From the NCBI GenBank assembly GCA_902791165.1, contig CADAVB010000041.1, positions 3,422-52,835 on the forward strand: DNA of 49,414 nt, given 5' to 3'. The stretch is from an uncultured Bacteroidia bacterium. GTDB taxonomy: Bacteria > Bacteroidota > Bacteroidia > Bacteroidales > F082. A model generated the notes under the pieces. It made no database searches. It was not told the DNA's origin and saw nothing but the letters and a program-made list of their open reading frames with translations. Every line of letters starts with the position of its first letter. The stretch's first letter is position 1. This document shows, piece after piece, positions 1 through 8,608 of the stretch. The position numbers and the translations under genes are program-made.

Positions 1-14
1 AAAAAAATGTAGCA

Positions 15-749
15 ATGAGTTGTTTCCTCAGACTGATTCTGGCCGGCTTGGGTTGGTCGTTTGGTGGCCCGCTCGGCGGTATCATCGGCTATGCCATCGG
101 CGGGCTGTTTTCGGGCAACAGGCCCACGGTTATTCGTTCGGAAGTTACTGACACTTTCGGGAATACGGAAGAGAAACGCGACTTCAACGTGACGCTTCTC
201 GTGCTTTCCGCCGCTGTGATGAAGGCCGACGGCAACGTCAAGAAGTCGGAACTCGACTATGTGAAGCGCTTTTTCCTCCAAAACTTCGGGCAGCAACGTG
301 CCGAAAACTACATCAAGATGCTTCGCGAGATTCTGGAAAAAGACTACAACCTTTACGAGGTGAGCCAGCAGGTGGGACGCTATATGGACTATTCCTCGCG
401 CCTGCAACTGCTTCACTATCTGTTTGGTATCGCCAACTCCGACGGGCGTATCCTGCCGGAGGAGCTGACTGTCATCAACACGATTTCCGACTACATGGGC
501 GTGACCAACAGCGACTTCGCCTCGGTGAAGGCCATGTTTATCCGCGAAACCGACAGTGCCTACAAGATTCTCGGCATCGAGCCTTCGGCCACCGACGATG
601 AGGTGAAGCGCGCCTACCGCGACATGGCCAAGAAGAACCACCCCGATCTTGTGAGCAACCTCGGCGATGAGGTGCGCCAAGCCGCCGAGAAGAAGTTCCA
701 AGAAATCAACGCGGCATACGAGGCCATCAAAAAACAACGGGGTATCTAA
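15..749 (+). CDS. TerB-like / J-domain (DjlA-type) co-chaperone protein
   Basis: The protein is 244 residues with three parts. The first ~35 residues are glycine-rich and hydrophobic (GLGWSFGGPLGG, then GYAIGGLF), typical of the membrane-associated start of this bacteroidetal family. Residues ~58-175 form a helical TerB-like domain. The C-terminal ~65 residues are a J domain with the HPD motif at 209-211, which would stimulate an Hsp70/DnaK ATPase. The family resembles DjlA, a membrane-anchored DnaJ-like protein; the exact client is unknown. The reading frame stays open to the left edge of the window, so the ATG at 15 may not be the true start and a few upstream codons may be missing. A strong hairpin terminator follows 10 bases after the stop. 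Confidence 0.8.
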   Translation: MSCFLRLILAGLGWSFGGPLGGIIGYAIGGLFSGNRPTVIRSEVTDTFGNTEEKRDFNVTLLVLSAAVMKADGNVKKSELDYVKRFFLQNFGQQRAENYIKMLREILEKDYNLYEVSQQVGRYMDYSSRLQLLHYLFGIANSDGRILPEELTVINTISDYMGVTNSDFASVKAMFIRETDSAYKILGIEPSATDDEVKRAYRDMAKKNHPDLVSNLGDEVRQAAEKKFQEINAAYEAIKKQRGI

Positions 750-751
750 AC

Positions 752-781
752 AAAAAAAAGCCGCTCGAAAGCGGCTTTTTT
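752..781. terminator. Bidirectional rho-independent terminator
   Basis: A perfect 6-bp stem (GCCGCT at 760-765, AGCGGC at 770-775) with a CGAA tetraloop is preceded by eight A and followed by six T. It lies between the converging J-domain and C25 peptidase genes and can end transcription from both sides. Confidence 0.85.
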
Positions 782-801
782 CGTTTCAGTGAAATGGGTC
801 A

Positions 802-3800
802 TTATTTCACAACGACCTTCTCGATGCGCACTTGCGTGCCCGAGGTGAGGCGCAGGAAGTAAACACCCTTGGCTAAGTCGCTAACATTGATCTGCGTCAT
901 TTCACGGCCGTTGCCGTTGGCCACGGTTTGACCCATGCTGTTGAGCAGCATGTAGCTGTAGTCGCTGTTGCAGTTGATGTTGAGCACGGTGTTGGCGGGG
1001 TTGGGATAGATGCTAAAGCTGGCTTCGGTTTCATCGATGCCCACGGGGCACACGTTGACCGTGACGGTGGCGGGAGCCGAGAAGGCGCCGTTGCCATTGG
1101 TGGCCACTACCGAATAGGTGTAAACACCGCCCGACAAGCTTTCGACGAAGGTGGTCGTGCTTTGGTTGGCGACTTCTTGTCCGTCGCGTCTGATGATATA
1201 GGCAGAAGCCTCAGCAACAGCGGTCCAGTTCAAGGCGACTTCGTATCCGTTCACATTGGCGACAAGGTCGGTAACAGGGTCGATGGCGAGCGTGACGCTG
1301 GTGGGCGGGAATTGGATGTCGTCCACCCAAGCGCAGTCGCTGCCGCTGCCAAAACTGCTGTCCTTCTGATAGCTCCACTTGAAGGTGTGAGTTCCGGTGG
1401 TCACAGGGAAAGATACCCGCTCCCAGTCTTTTTCGCCCGACCAGTTGCCTTTCTCCTGATTGTCGATGTAGAAGAAAAGCTTGTCCCAATCGCTTTCGGA
1501 AGAAACCTTTCTGTAGAAGCTGATTTCGCCATCGGCAAAGATTTCAGTGGTAAGGATGAGGTTGGTTTGTTGGTTGTCGCCGATGGCACCCGACTTGGCA
1601 CAATAGGTGCCCGAGTTGGCACCACTGCTGACGATGGTCCAGGGGTTGTTGCTGGTGTTCTGCCAGTTGTACATGCTGAAATCACCAGTCTCGAAGCTCT
1701 CAATGATGTTGCCCACGGTGACGATGTAGGAACCTTGCAGATTGTAGTGTCCGGCACTGAGCAGATAAGGAAGCTCGAATGTGGATCCGACTTCGACATT
1801 GCTGCCCACGGTGAGCTCGACGGGGATCGAAACGGTTGAGCCGGCATTGAGGTTGCCGATTTCAAAGCTGTTGGCTGCCAAGGTGAGGCTGCTGGAGCTG
1901 GAATAGACTTCAAAGACAAGATCTTGTGCATCGGCACCACCGTTGTTGAGGAAGTCGAAAGTCAGCGTGGCACTGTTGCCAGGCGTGAGTTCGGTGTTGG
2001 TGATGCTGTTAATGGCAAAGTTGGGTGCGCCAAAGGTGAGATCGAATCTCGATTCCCAAACTTCGCTGCCCGAAGTGCAGGTCAGGAAGAAGCGCACCTT
2101 GGTGTCGTGAGGAATATTGACGGCCACGTTAAAGGCGAAAGTATTGGCGATTTCGTAAATAGCCTCGGGAGCAAGGCTCGGGATGGTGGCCGTTGCGCTG
2201 AGGAGTTCAATGTATTCCGACTCGGTGCTCAAAACCACATTGACATTGTTAGCGGTTTGCACGCCGACGTTCTTCAAGGAGACCTTGGGAGCGACGTAAG
2301 CGCCGGTAACCAGCGGCTGGTCGCATTGCACATTGTCGAAGGTGACGTAGGCGCTATTCAAGGAAGCAGCGGGAATGACGGAGATGTAAGGGATCTTGTC
2401 GAGGCCAGTAACACAAACGGTAACGTCGCCACCGCTGGTGATGGGGTCAATGGTGATGTCGGCGTTGCCGCTTTCACCGATGAGGCCGGTGCCATAAAGC
2501 ACGCCATCTTTGCTGATGGCCACGTATGAACCTGGGTCGGCACTGACGTTAAAGAAATTGACACCAATAGGCAGGGTGGGCAAGTGGCTTACATTGTTTT
2601 CGGTGGGCTGCACGCGGAAAGGCATGACGGAACCGTCGCCGAGAGTGTGATAGGCTTGCCAATAATACTTGTCGGTAGCACCACTGCTGATGCTGTTTTC
2701 GTAACCGTTTGCATGGGCGTAACAAACAGCGATGTTGCCGATGAACGGGATGGCAGAAACGCAGTTGAACTCGGCATCGTTCCAAATGGCGTCGTAGCAG
2801 CCGTAGGCGGTTTGCTCATAGGTGGGCATTTGGCTGAAAGTATTGGTGGCACCCACAGCGAAGTAATAGTCTTCATACCAATAGGTGCTAGGGCACGAAC
2901 CGATGTAGGCGTAGGCGGCTTTCGTGTTGGCGCGAATCATGGCTTCGCCAAAGCTGGTGCCGTTGATTCCCCAGTTGGCAGCGTCGCAGCAGTTGCCCAT
3001 GGCGAGGAAGGGCATACCCTCGTTGGTGAGATTGTTCACGTCGCTGACGGTGAACTCAGGGTCTGCCCAGCTGGTGTTGGAGCCATGGGCAGTGTAGTTG
3101 ACGAAACCAACGCCGGTGTTCATTGGCGCGTAGCAGCCCGTGTATGGCTGTCCGAGCCAGTGGTGAATGTTCTCAAAGCCGTGTTCGGTGTTGTAGTAGT
3201 AGTTCATCGCATATTGGATGGTGGGCTTTCCGACGCGCGGATTCCAGTTGCTGTCCCATCCGGCAATCAGCAGCACGTTGTTCAGATACGAGGGATTGGG
3301 AAGTTCGGCGTACTTTTCATACAACAGGGTCTTGTCGATGATGTTCTGCATCTGCTGGACGGATTCGGCGCACATGCGGCTGTGGTAAATGTCCGGGAAA
3401 TCGTCGTTGTCCACGCTCATGTATTGAAGGTCGGTCACGCACTGGGTTGCGCTACCCGTGGCACTGGCGGGCACTTGGTTCTTGTCGCCGAAGATGATGA
3501 CGAAAGTGGGGGCGTCTTTGTCGTATTCATCTTGGATGAAACTGCGGATGGCGGCGGCGGTGCTGCCGATCTCGTCGGTGTAGTTGACATTCATATAGAA
3601 GCCTTTCATGGTCTTCCATTCAATCCAGGGCTGCATGATTTCCTCAAACATACGGTTGGCGATGACGAGCATCTTCACAGGAGCCTGCCAAAGGTCGGGA
3701 TGCTGGTCGTAAACGCCGTCGCGCCAGTTGAACATGGTCCTGTAAGCGTTGGCGAAGTAAGGGCTGAAAGTGCGGGCAAACTCGCTGTCGGCGGCGGCCT

Positions 3801-4419
3801 TGTCGTATTGGCCGTAGCTCACTTCAACCACGATGTCGTTGTAAACCACAACACTCCCCTTGGTGGGATTGTAGCTCACGGGGTTGATGGTCAGCGAACC
3901 GACTTGGATGCCGCGCATGGTGCCGCGAATCTCGAAATCAACGAGGCTGCGTTCGGTGAAATTGCGGCTGGCGTAAGCCTTCTCGTTGTAGGCAAACTTG
4001 ATGTCCTCTGGTTTTTGGTCTTTGCGGACCGAAGGCTGCTGAGGCATGATCTTGCCGATGTTGTAGTCGGAAAGTTTGTACTCAGTGGTCGAATAGCTTA
4101 CAACTTTTGCCACGACATTTTGAGCACCATAGGGCACGGCAATCAGTTGGTTGGCAGCCGGCAGCGAGGGTTCGCCAAGGTTGCCCGACGGATAGGTGCC
4201 GTCCATCGTGATGCTGGAGAACACACCTTTTTCGGTGGAAACTTCAGTGGCATTGATGCTGCTGAAGGAGAAAGAGGCCGTGAAGCCTTCGTCAGTTACG
4301 TTGGCGCAGTTTTGTGCCGACTTGGCGGCATTCAGCTCAATACGGCCTTGGGCCATGGCTTGTGCGCCAAACAACATTCCCGCAAGGAGAAATGCTAAAG
4401 TGAATACGTTTTTTTTCAT
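802..4419 (-). CDS. Gingipain-like C25 cysteine peptidase with T9SS sorting domain
   Basis: This is a 1205-residue secreted protein. A signal peptide (about residues 1-24, ending AQAMAQ) is followed by a propeptide-like region and the C25 caspase-like catalytic region. The probable catalytic His is H445 in NYTAHGS, and the catalytic Cys is in GNCCD (C477/C478; C478 gives the 33-residue His-Cys spacing known for gingipains). Later parts are Ig/CARDB-like repeats (~690-900), a cleaved-adhesin/MAM-like jelly roll (~906-1042), an FN3 domain (~1043-1126), and a type IX secretion type-A sorting domain (~1130-1205, YPNP at 1138-1141, ending in EKVVVK). By family knowledge it is exported across the outer membrane by T9SS and anchored or released. 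Substrate specificity cannot be read. It is transcribed alone from the minus-7 box at 4486-4493. Confidence 0.9.
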   Translation of the reverse strand: MKKNVFTLAFLLAGMLFGAQAMAQGRIELNAAKSAQNCANVTDEGFTASFSFSSINATEVSTEKGVFSSITMDGTYPSGNLGEPSLPAANQLIAVPYGAQNVVAKVVSYSTTEYKLSDYNIGKIMPQQPSVRKDQKPEDIKFAYNEKAYASRNFTERSLVDFEIRGTMRGIQVGSLTINPVSYNPTKGSVVVYNDIVVEVSYGQYDKAAADSEFARTFSPYFANAYRTMFNWRDGVYDQHPDLWQAPVKMLVIANRMFEEIMQPWIEWKTMKGFYMNVNYTDEIGSTAAAIRSFIQDEYDKDAPTFVIIFGDKNQVPASATGSATQCVTDLQYMSVDNDDFPDIYHSRMCAESVQQMQNIIDKTLLYEKYAELPNPSYLNNVLLIAGWDSNWNPRVGKPTIQYAMNYYYNTEHGFENIHHWLGQPYTGCYAPMNTGVGFVNYTAHGSNTSWADPEFTVSDVNNLTNEGMPFLAMGNCCDAANWGINGTSFGEAMIRANTKAAYAYIGSCPSTYWYEDYYFAVGATNTFSQMPTYEQTAYGCYDAIWNDAEFNCVSAIPFIGNIAVCYAHANGYENSISSGATDKYYWQAYHTLGDGSVMPFRVQPTENNVSHLPTLPIGVNFFNVSADPGSYVAISKDGVLYGTGLIGESGNADITIDPITSGGDVTVCVTGLDKIPYISVIPAASLNSAYVTFDNVQCDQPLVTGAYVAPKVSLKNVGVQTANNVNVVLSTESEYIELLSATATIPSLAPEAIYEIANTFAFNVAVNIPHDTKVRFFLTCTSGSEVWESRFDLTFGAPNFAINSITNTELTPGNSATLTFDFLNNGGADAQDLVFEVYSSSSSLTLAANSFEIGNLNAGSTVSIPVELTVGSNVEVGSTFELPYLLSAGHYNLQGSYIVTVGNIIESFETGDFSMYNWQNTSNNPWTIVSSGANSGTYCAKSGAIGDNQQTNLILTTEIFADGEISFYRKVSSESDWDKLFFYIDNQEKGNWSGEKDWERVSFPVTTGTHTFKWSYQKDSSFGSGSDCAWVDDIQFPPTSVTLAIDPVTDLVANVNGYEVALNWTAVAEASAYIIRRDGQEVANQSTTTFVESLSGGVYTYSVVATNGNGAFSAPATVTVNVCPVGIDETEASFSIYPNPANTVLNINCNSDYSYMLLNSMGQTVANGNGREMTQINVSDLAKGVYFLRLTSGTQVRIEKVVVK

Positions 4420-4485
4420 TTGAATGAAATTGGTTATTTTTGATTAATTGTTGTTGTTTGTTGAATATAATTCAAAATCGAGCCG

Positions 4486-4493
4486 CAAAAATA
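4486..4493 (-). promoter_or_regulatory. Minus-7 box (TATTTTTG) for C25 peptidase gene
   Basis: This matches the Bacteroidetes minus-7 consensus TAnnTTTG on the minus strand, about 66 bases before the ATG at 4419. No clear minus-33 TTTG was seen at the right distance. Confidence 0.6.
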
Positions 4494-4534
4494 GAAAATT
4501 ATTCTTTTGTCCGTCCGATATTTTCAAGAAAAAT

Positions 4535-6068
4535 CTACTTGTTTTTGAGCATTTTTTTGTATGATTTCTCATTATCAAGGATTTCCATGGCTTTCTGTAT
4601 GCCTGCGTCTTCCGAAGCCATCACGCGGTAATACTCTTGCGTTTCCCACACGTTTCGGGCGATTAAAGCCTTCACTTGCAAAAGCACAAACTTCTCGGAG
4701 CGTTTGAACTGCTCGTCGTTCCATTCCACTTTGGCTTCCTCGGCGGCTTTCTTCAGCCCATCGATGAGGTCTTTCCCGACCACAAAATTCTTGTTGAATT
4801 GCTCAAAGTCAGCGTATTGCGCCCTGATTTCCTCTCGGTGCTTGAGGCCGTAGTCGGTGGTAAAACGGTTCAATGCGCCTTTGCGAACGAGGTCGGTGTA
4901 AAGTTTGCTGTTGTACGAAGTATCGACGGGAATGAAGATGTCGGGCATGATGCCGCCACCGCCATACACGGTGCGACCGCCGTCGGTCTTATATTTCAGT
5001 GAATCAGGGAAGTGGATGCTGTCGGCGTGGAAATATTCGCCGTGTTCGAGGCGTTTGGTCATTTCCTTGGCATAGTCCTCAACGCCTTTTTCGTAAGGCC
5101 GCTGGATGCAACGCCCCGAAGGCGTGTGGTAACGCGAGGTGGTGAGGCGGATTTGTGCGCCGTCGGGCAGATTGAAGGGCCTTTGCACCAAGCCTTTGCC
5201 AAACGACCGCCGCCCGATGACAACGCCACGGTCGTGGTCTTGAACGGCACCCGAGAGAATCTCGCTGGCCGAGGCCGATCCTTCGTCGATGAGGACGACC
5301 AACTTTCCTGTGGTGTAAAGTCCCGACTTCGTGCTTTTCCATTCTTGACGCGGCGAGCGCAGTCCTTCGGTGAAGACGATGAGCTTGTTTTCTTCGAGGA
5401 ATTGATCAACAAGTTCGATGGCGGTGTTGAGGTAGCCGCCCGTGTTGCCGCGCAGGTCGAAGATGAGCGATTCCATGCCTTGGGCTTGCAGTTTGGCGAA
5501 AGCCTCCTTAAACTCTTGTGTCGATTCTTGCGCGAAGCGGTCGAGTTTGATGTAGCCGACATGGTTGTCAAGCATATAGGCAGCGTTGATGCTGTTCAGC
5601 GGAATCTTGTCGCGAATGATTTCAAAATCAAGCAGTTCCTTGTCACTGCCGCGCTTCACGCTCACGGTCACTTTTGTGCCTTTCTTGCCGCGAAGGTGTT
5701 TCTGCACATATTCGTTATCCACCTTTTTGCCAAAGGCTTCCTCGCCATCAATCTTGATGAACTGGTCGCCAGCCATGATGCCCACTTTTTCCGACGGGCC
5801 TCCCGCTGTGGGACTAATCACTGTAATGGTGTCGCGGATGAGTTGGAAGGTCACGCCGATGCCCTCGAAACTGCCCACGAGCGGCTCGTTGGCCTTCTCC
5901 ACATCCTTTTTCGACGACATAAAAATTCTCGATGAGATAAAGCGTGGTGGCCAGCTTTTGGGCGTTCATTTGTGCCTTGGTCTGTGGCTTTTGGGGTTGG
6001 TTTTGGGCTGAAGCTGCCGTCGCAAAAAGGCAGACAATAGCCAGGAATAACGTTTTCAGTTTTTTCAT
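4535..6068 (-). pseudogene. S41 C-terminal processing peptidase, split by internal deletion/frameshift
   Basis: The upstream frame starts at 6068 with a clear signal peptide (MKKLKTLFLAIVCLF) and reads to LIENFYV, then slips into a wrong frame that stops at 5814. The continuing frame runs 4535-5920 (461 residues from an internal ATG). It has a PDZ domain (~20-95) and the S41 tail-specific protease core: nucleophile S217 in GSASASE and the general base K242 in SFGKG. Intact relatives have about 30 residues between NLYV and the SxxD/ANEPL stretch, ending in a DPHS-type motif. That segment is absent here and the two halves are out of frame. Translation from the internal ATG would give a protein without a signal peptide, so as written the gene is probably broken, or the sequence carries an assembly error. 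It has its own promoter at 6094-6101. Confidence 0.75.
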
Positions 6069-6093
6069 GGGTTGAAATGATGTTTTAGGTGCG

Positions 6094-6101
6094 CAAAGAT
6101 A
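6094..6101 (-). promoter_or_regulatory. Minus-7 box (TATCTTTG) for S41 peptidase gene
   Basis: TAnnTTTG match on the minus strand, 25 bases before the signal-peptide start at 6068. It sits in the short gap after tsaC, so the peptidase gene is probably transcribed separately from the upstream operon. Confidence 0.6.
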
Positions 6102-6116
6102 GTGAAAAAGGGGAAA

Positions 6117-6704
6117 TCATTGCCTTAATATCTCAAAAGTATTGTCCTCGTTGAGTTTGATGATGGTCGAGCTTTTGGGCTTGGCGAAGCTGTCGTGGTA
6201 AAGTTGCACCACATAATCCACCGAGTTTTTGATTTCTTCGCATATATCGTTGAAAATCACCGACGAAGGCTGTCCGGTCAGGTTGGCCGAGGTGGAAGTG
6301 ATGGGCTTGCCGAGGCGACGGATGACTTCCTTGCAAAACTCGTTGTCCACCACGCGGATGCAAACGGAGTTGTCGTCGGAAACGGCCTTGGCCAAGTTCT
6401 TGCTCTCACGATAAATGATGCTCAGCGGACTTTTGGCACCTTTGATGAGGTCGTAGGCGATGGCGGGCACATTAACCACATAATCCTGAAGCCTTTCCAC
6501 CGAATCGACGAGGATGATGAGGCTCTTGTTGAGCGGCCTCTGCTTGACGGCATACACCCGCAAGCAGGCCTTGTTGTTGGTGGCGTCGCAGCCTACGCCC
6601 CAAATGGTGTCGGTAGGGTAGAGGATGGTCTTTCCAGCCTTCAGCGCTGCAACGGTGCGTTCCACTTCTTGTTCAAAAATTTCGTCTGTAACTTCTTGGT
6701 TCAT
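6117..6704 (-). CDS. tsaC: L-threonylcarbamoyladenylate synthase (TsaC/Sua5/YrdC family)
   Basis: The 195-residue length fits the single-domain YrdC/TsaC family. It has the family signature YPTDTIWGVGCDA (29-41), the KxR/K motif (K54, R56, K60), and the SxN motif (S139, N141). The enzyme makes threonylcarbamoyl-AMP from threonine, bicarbonate and ATP, the first step of t6A37 tRNA modification in the cytoplasm. The gene starts 6 bases after the GT4 stop, so it is probably read in the same leftward operon, although the pathways are unrelated. The close paralogue YciO has the same fold, so the exact member of the family is not proven. Confidence 0.85.
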   Translation of the reverse strand: MNQEVTDEIFEQEVERTVAALKAGKTILYPTDTIWGVGCDATNNKACLRVYAVKQRPLNKSLIILVDSVERLQDYVVNVPAIAYDLIKGAKSPLSIIYRESKNLAKAVSDDNSVCIRVVDNEFCKEVIRRLGKPITSTSANLTGQPSSVIFNDICEEIKNSVDYVVQLYHDSFAKPKSSTIIKLNEDNTFEILRQ

Positions 6705-6710
6705 AATTGT

Positions 6711-7829
6711 TTATTTTGTTTTTACAAGGTTGGTGTAAATGTTCATTAGATTATTGGCAATGGCCTCGTCCGAAAACTGTTGGGCATAGCCTTTGCCGCT
6801 TTCTATCATGTTGTTTCTCAATTCGTTGTCTCTTAAAACAGTCAAGATTTGCTCGGCAAGTTCGGTCTCGTCGCTCGGCGAAACATAACGGCTGTCTGGA
6901 CCGCCACTTTCCTCAAGGCAACTTCCTTTGGCCGCGATGACAGGAACGCCGCTTTGCAAGGCCTCTACAATCGGGATGCCAAAGCCTTCAAATTGAGAGG
7001 GATAGATGAAAATGGACGCGCATTGGTACAAGGCGGGCAAGTCGCCGAAATCCACATTGGGCAAAATGAAGACTTGGTTCTGAAGTTTCTTTTTCTCGAT
7101 AAATTGTTGCAATTCTGCAAGATAATCCGTTTTTCTTCCCGCGATGACCAAAGGCTCATCGATGGCGCCGGCTTTCAGCGCTTTCAGAATCAGGAGTTGG
7201 TTCTTGCGCGGCTCGATGGCACCCACATTGAGTAGGAAAGTCTCGGGCAAGTTGTATTTTCTTCTTACGGTTTCCTTTTGGTTTTCAGAAACTTGCTGAC
7301 AAAACGCGGGATGACAGCCTTGGTAAACGACGCTGATTTTTTTCTCGTCGATGCCCCAAAGTTCGATGAGGTCATTTTTGGTCTGTTGGCTGACGGCAAT
7401 GATGTGATCGGCCACGCGGCAGCTGCGCAAGTATTTGGTTTTGTATAGTTTGCGGTCGATGAACGGGTACAATTCGGGATGGCGGATGAAAATAAGGTCG
7501 TGCATGGTCACCACCGTGTGGATGCCCGTTTTCTCGATGCTGACGGGTAACTCATGGCTGAGACCGTGGTAGAGGTCTAGTTGTCGCCTTTCCGCTTCCT
7601 TGGTGATGCCGCAAGTGCGCCAAAGCGAGGTCATAAAACCATGTTTCGGCTGGATGACGGTGGCGTTTTTCGGGCAATCGAAACGGATGCTCGAATCTAT
7701 CTTTGGTGTGAACAAATCCAACTGCAAATCTGGGAAATGCGAAGCGACAATACGAATCGTTTCGCGGCTGTAGTTGCCCAATCCGCGATGGTTGTTGAAA
7801 GCCCGTTTTGCATCGTATCCTATTCTCAT
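6711..7829 (-). CDS. Family 4 glycosyltransferase
   Basis: The start is set at 7829 (MRIGYDAKRAF). This ATG overlaps the stop of the GT2 gene by 4 bases (ATGA at 7826-7829), and the longer frame has an unlikely basic N-terminus. The 372-residue protein has the GT-B fold pattern of GT4: an N-terminal acceptor domain with a glycine-containing loop (RGLGNYSRE), the hinge motif NVGAIEPRKNQ, and the EX7E nucleotide-sugar motif (E281, E289 in EGFGIPIVE). It would move a sugar from an NDP-sugar to a lipid- or saccharide-linked acceptor on the cytoplasmic side of the inner membrane. Donor and acceptor cannot be read. With the coupled GT2 gene it probably acts in LPS core or surface polysaccharide assembly. 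Confidence 0.88.
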   Translation of the reverse strand: MRIGYDAKRAFNNHRGLGNYSRETIRIVASHFPDLQLDLFTPKIDSSIRFDCPKNATVIQPKHGFMTSLWRTCGITKEAERRQLDLYHGLSHELPVSIEKTGIHTVVTMHDLIFIRHPELYPFIDRKLYKTKYLRSCRVADHIIAVSQQTKNDLIELWGIDEKKISVVYQGCHPAFCQQVSENQKETVRRKYNLPETFLLNVGAIEPRKNQLLILKALKAGAIDEPLVIAGRKTDYLAELQQFIEKKKLQNQVFILPNVDFGDLPALYQCASIFIYPSQFEGFGIPIVEALQSGVPVIAAKGSCLEESGGPDSRYVSPSDETELAEQILTVLRDNELRNNMIESGKGYAQQFSDEAIANNLMNIYTNLVKTK

Positions 7830-8590
7830 TTTATCTGATTTTGAGCGAGTTCGATGGCCGTTTTGTATTTGAGCCACACGCCTCTCGCGTTGATTTTGCA
7901 GATGGTCAAACCGGTACGCCCATCCAAGAATCCGCCTTTGAAGATGAAGTCGCGGATGAAACGCCATGCTGCGTGCGAACTGGCTTTGAAAAGCGACACT
8001 TTCTTGCCCGCCTCTGCAATCTCCTCGGCGGAAAGTCGGGCGAACTTCTCGTTTTGGCGACGGTGCTCTTCGATGGTGTAAAACGAATAATGAAGCAGGT
8101 CGCCGTCAAGGTGGACGATTTCGGTGTTTTCGGCGAGCGACAAGGTTTCATGCACCTTTTTGCCCGTCCATTTGGCTTGCCCGCGCCTGAAAATCCGCAC
8201 TTTCGTGTCAGGATACCAACCGCCATGCCGAATCCATTTCCCGCAATAGTTCATCAGCCGGTTCATGGAAAAAGCCTTGTTCTCAATATCTTGATTCTTA
8301 ATCTTTTGTATGGATTCTGCCAGTTCTTTTGAAAGTGCTTCGTCGGCATCGATGGAAAGAATCAGGTCGCAGGTGGCGAGGTCGTCGGCGAGGTTCTTTT
8401 GGTCGATGTAGCCGAGCCAGTCTTGGGTGAAGAACTTCACGCCGTAGCGGTCGCAGATGGCCTCGGTCGCATCGGTGGAATGGCTGTCCACGACGATGAT
8501 TTCGTCGGCCACAGGCGCGACGGAGTCAAGGCAACGCTTGATGTTGCGCTCCTCGTTGAAGGTGATGATGACGACCGAGAGGGTGTTCAT
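7826..8590 (-). CDS. Family 2 glycosyltransferase (WaaE/LPS-core type)
   Basis: The protein is 254 residues with a GT-A fold: SVVIITFNEERNI at the N-terminus, the first Asp region VVDSHSTD (34-40), and the DxD metal site IDADE (D81, D83). The short length, the QKNLADD motif and the W/H-rich RHGGWYPD segment match the WaaE/KdtX-like group that adds glucose to the LPS inner core in other bacteria. That assignment is by resemblance only. Its stop codon overlaps the GT4 start (ATGA), which points to translational coupling. The upstream kinase-like gene ends 18 bases before it, so co-transcription with that gene is possible. Confidence 0.88.
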   Translation of the reverse strand: MNTLSVVIITFNEERNIKRCLDSVAPVADEIIVVDSHSTDATEAICDRYGVKFFTQDWLGYIDQKNLADDLATCDLILSIDADEALSKELAESIQKIKNQDIENKAFSMNRLMNYCGKWIRHGGWYPDTKVRIFRRGQAKWTGKKVHETLSLAENTEIVHLDGDLLHYSFYTIEEHRRQNEKFARLSAEEIAEAGKKVSLFKASSHAAWRFIRDFIFKGGFLDGRTGLTICKINARGVWLKYKTAIELAQNQIK

Positions 8591-8608
8591 GGCTTAACTG
8601 TGATTATA

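Noticed and set aside
2584-4398. 604-codon open frame on the plus strand opposite the C25 peptidase gene
   Set aside because: It is the antisense shadow of a clear gene. The protein is repetitive in Val/Gly/His/Asp with no domain or signal peptide, as expected from mirrored codons.
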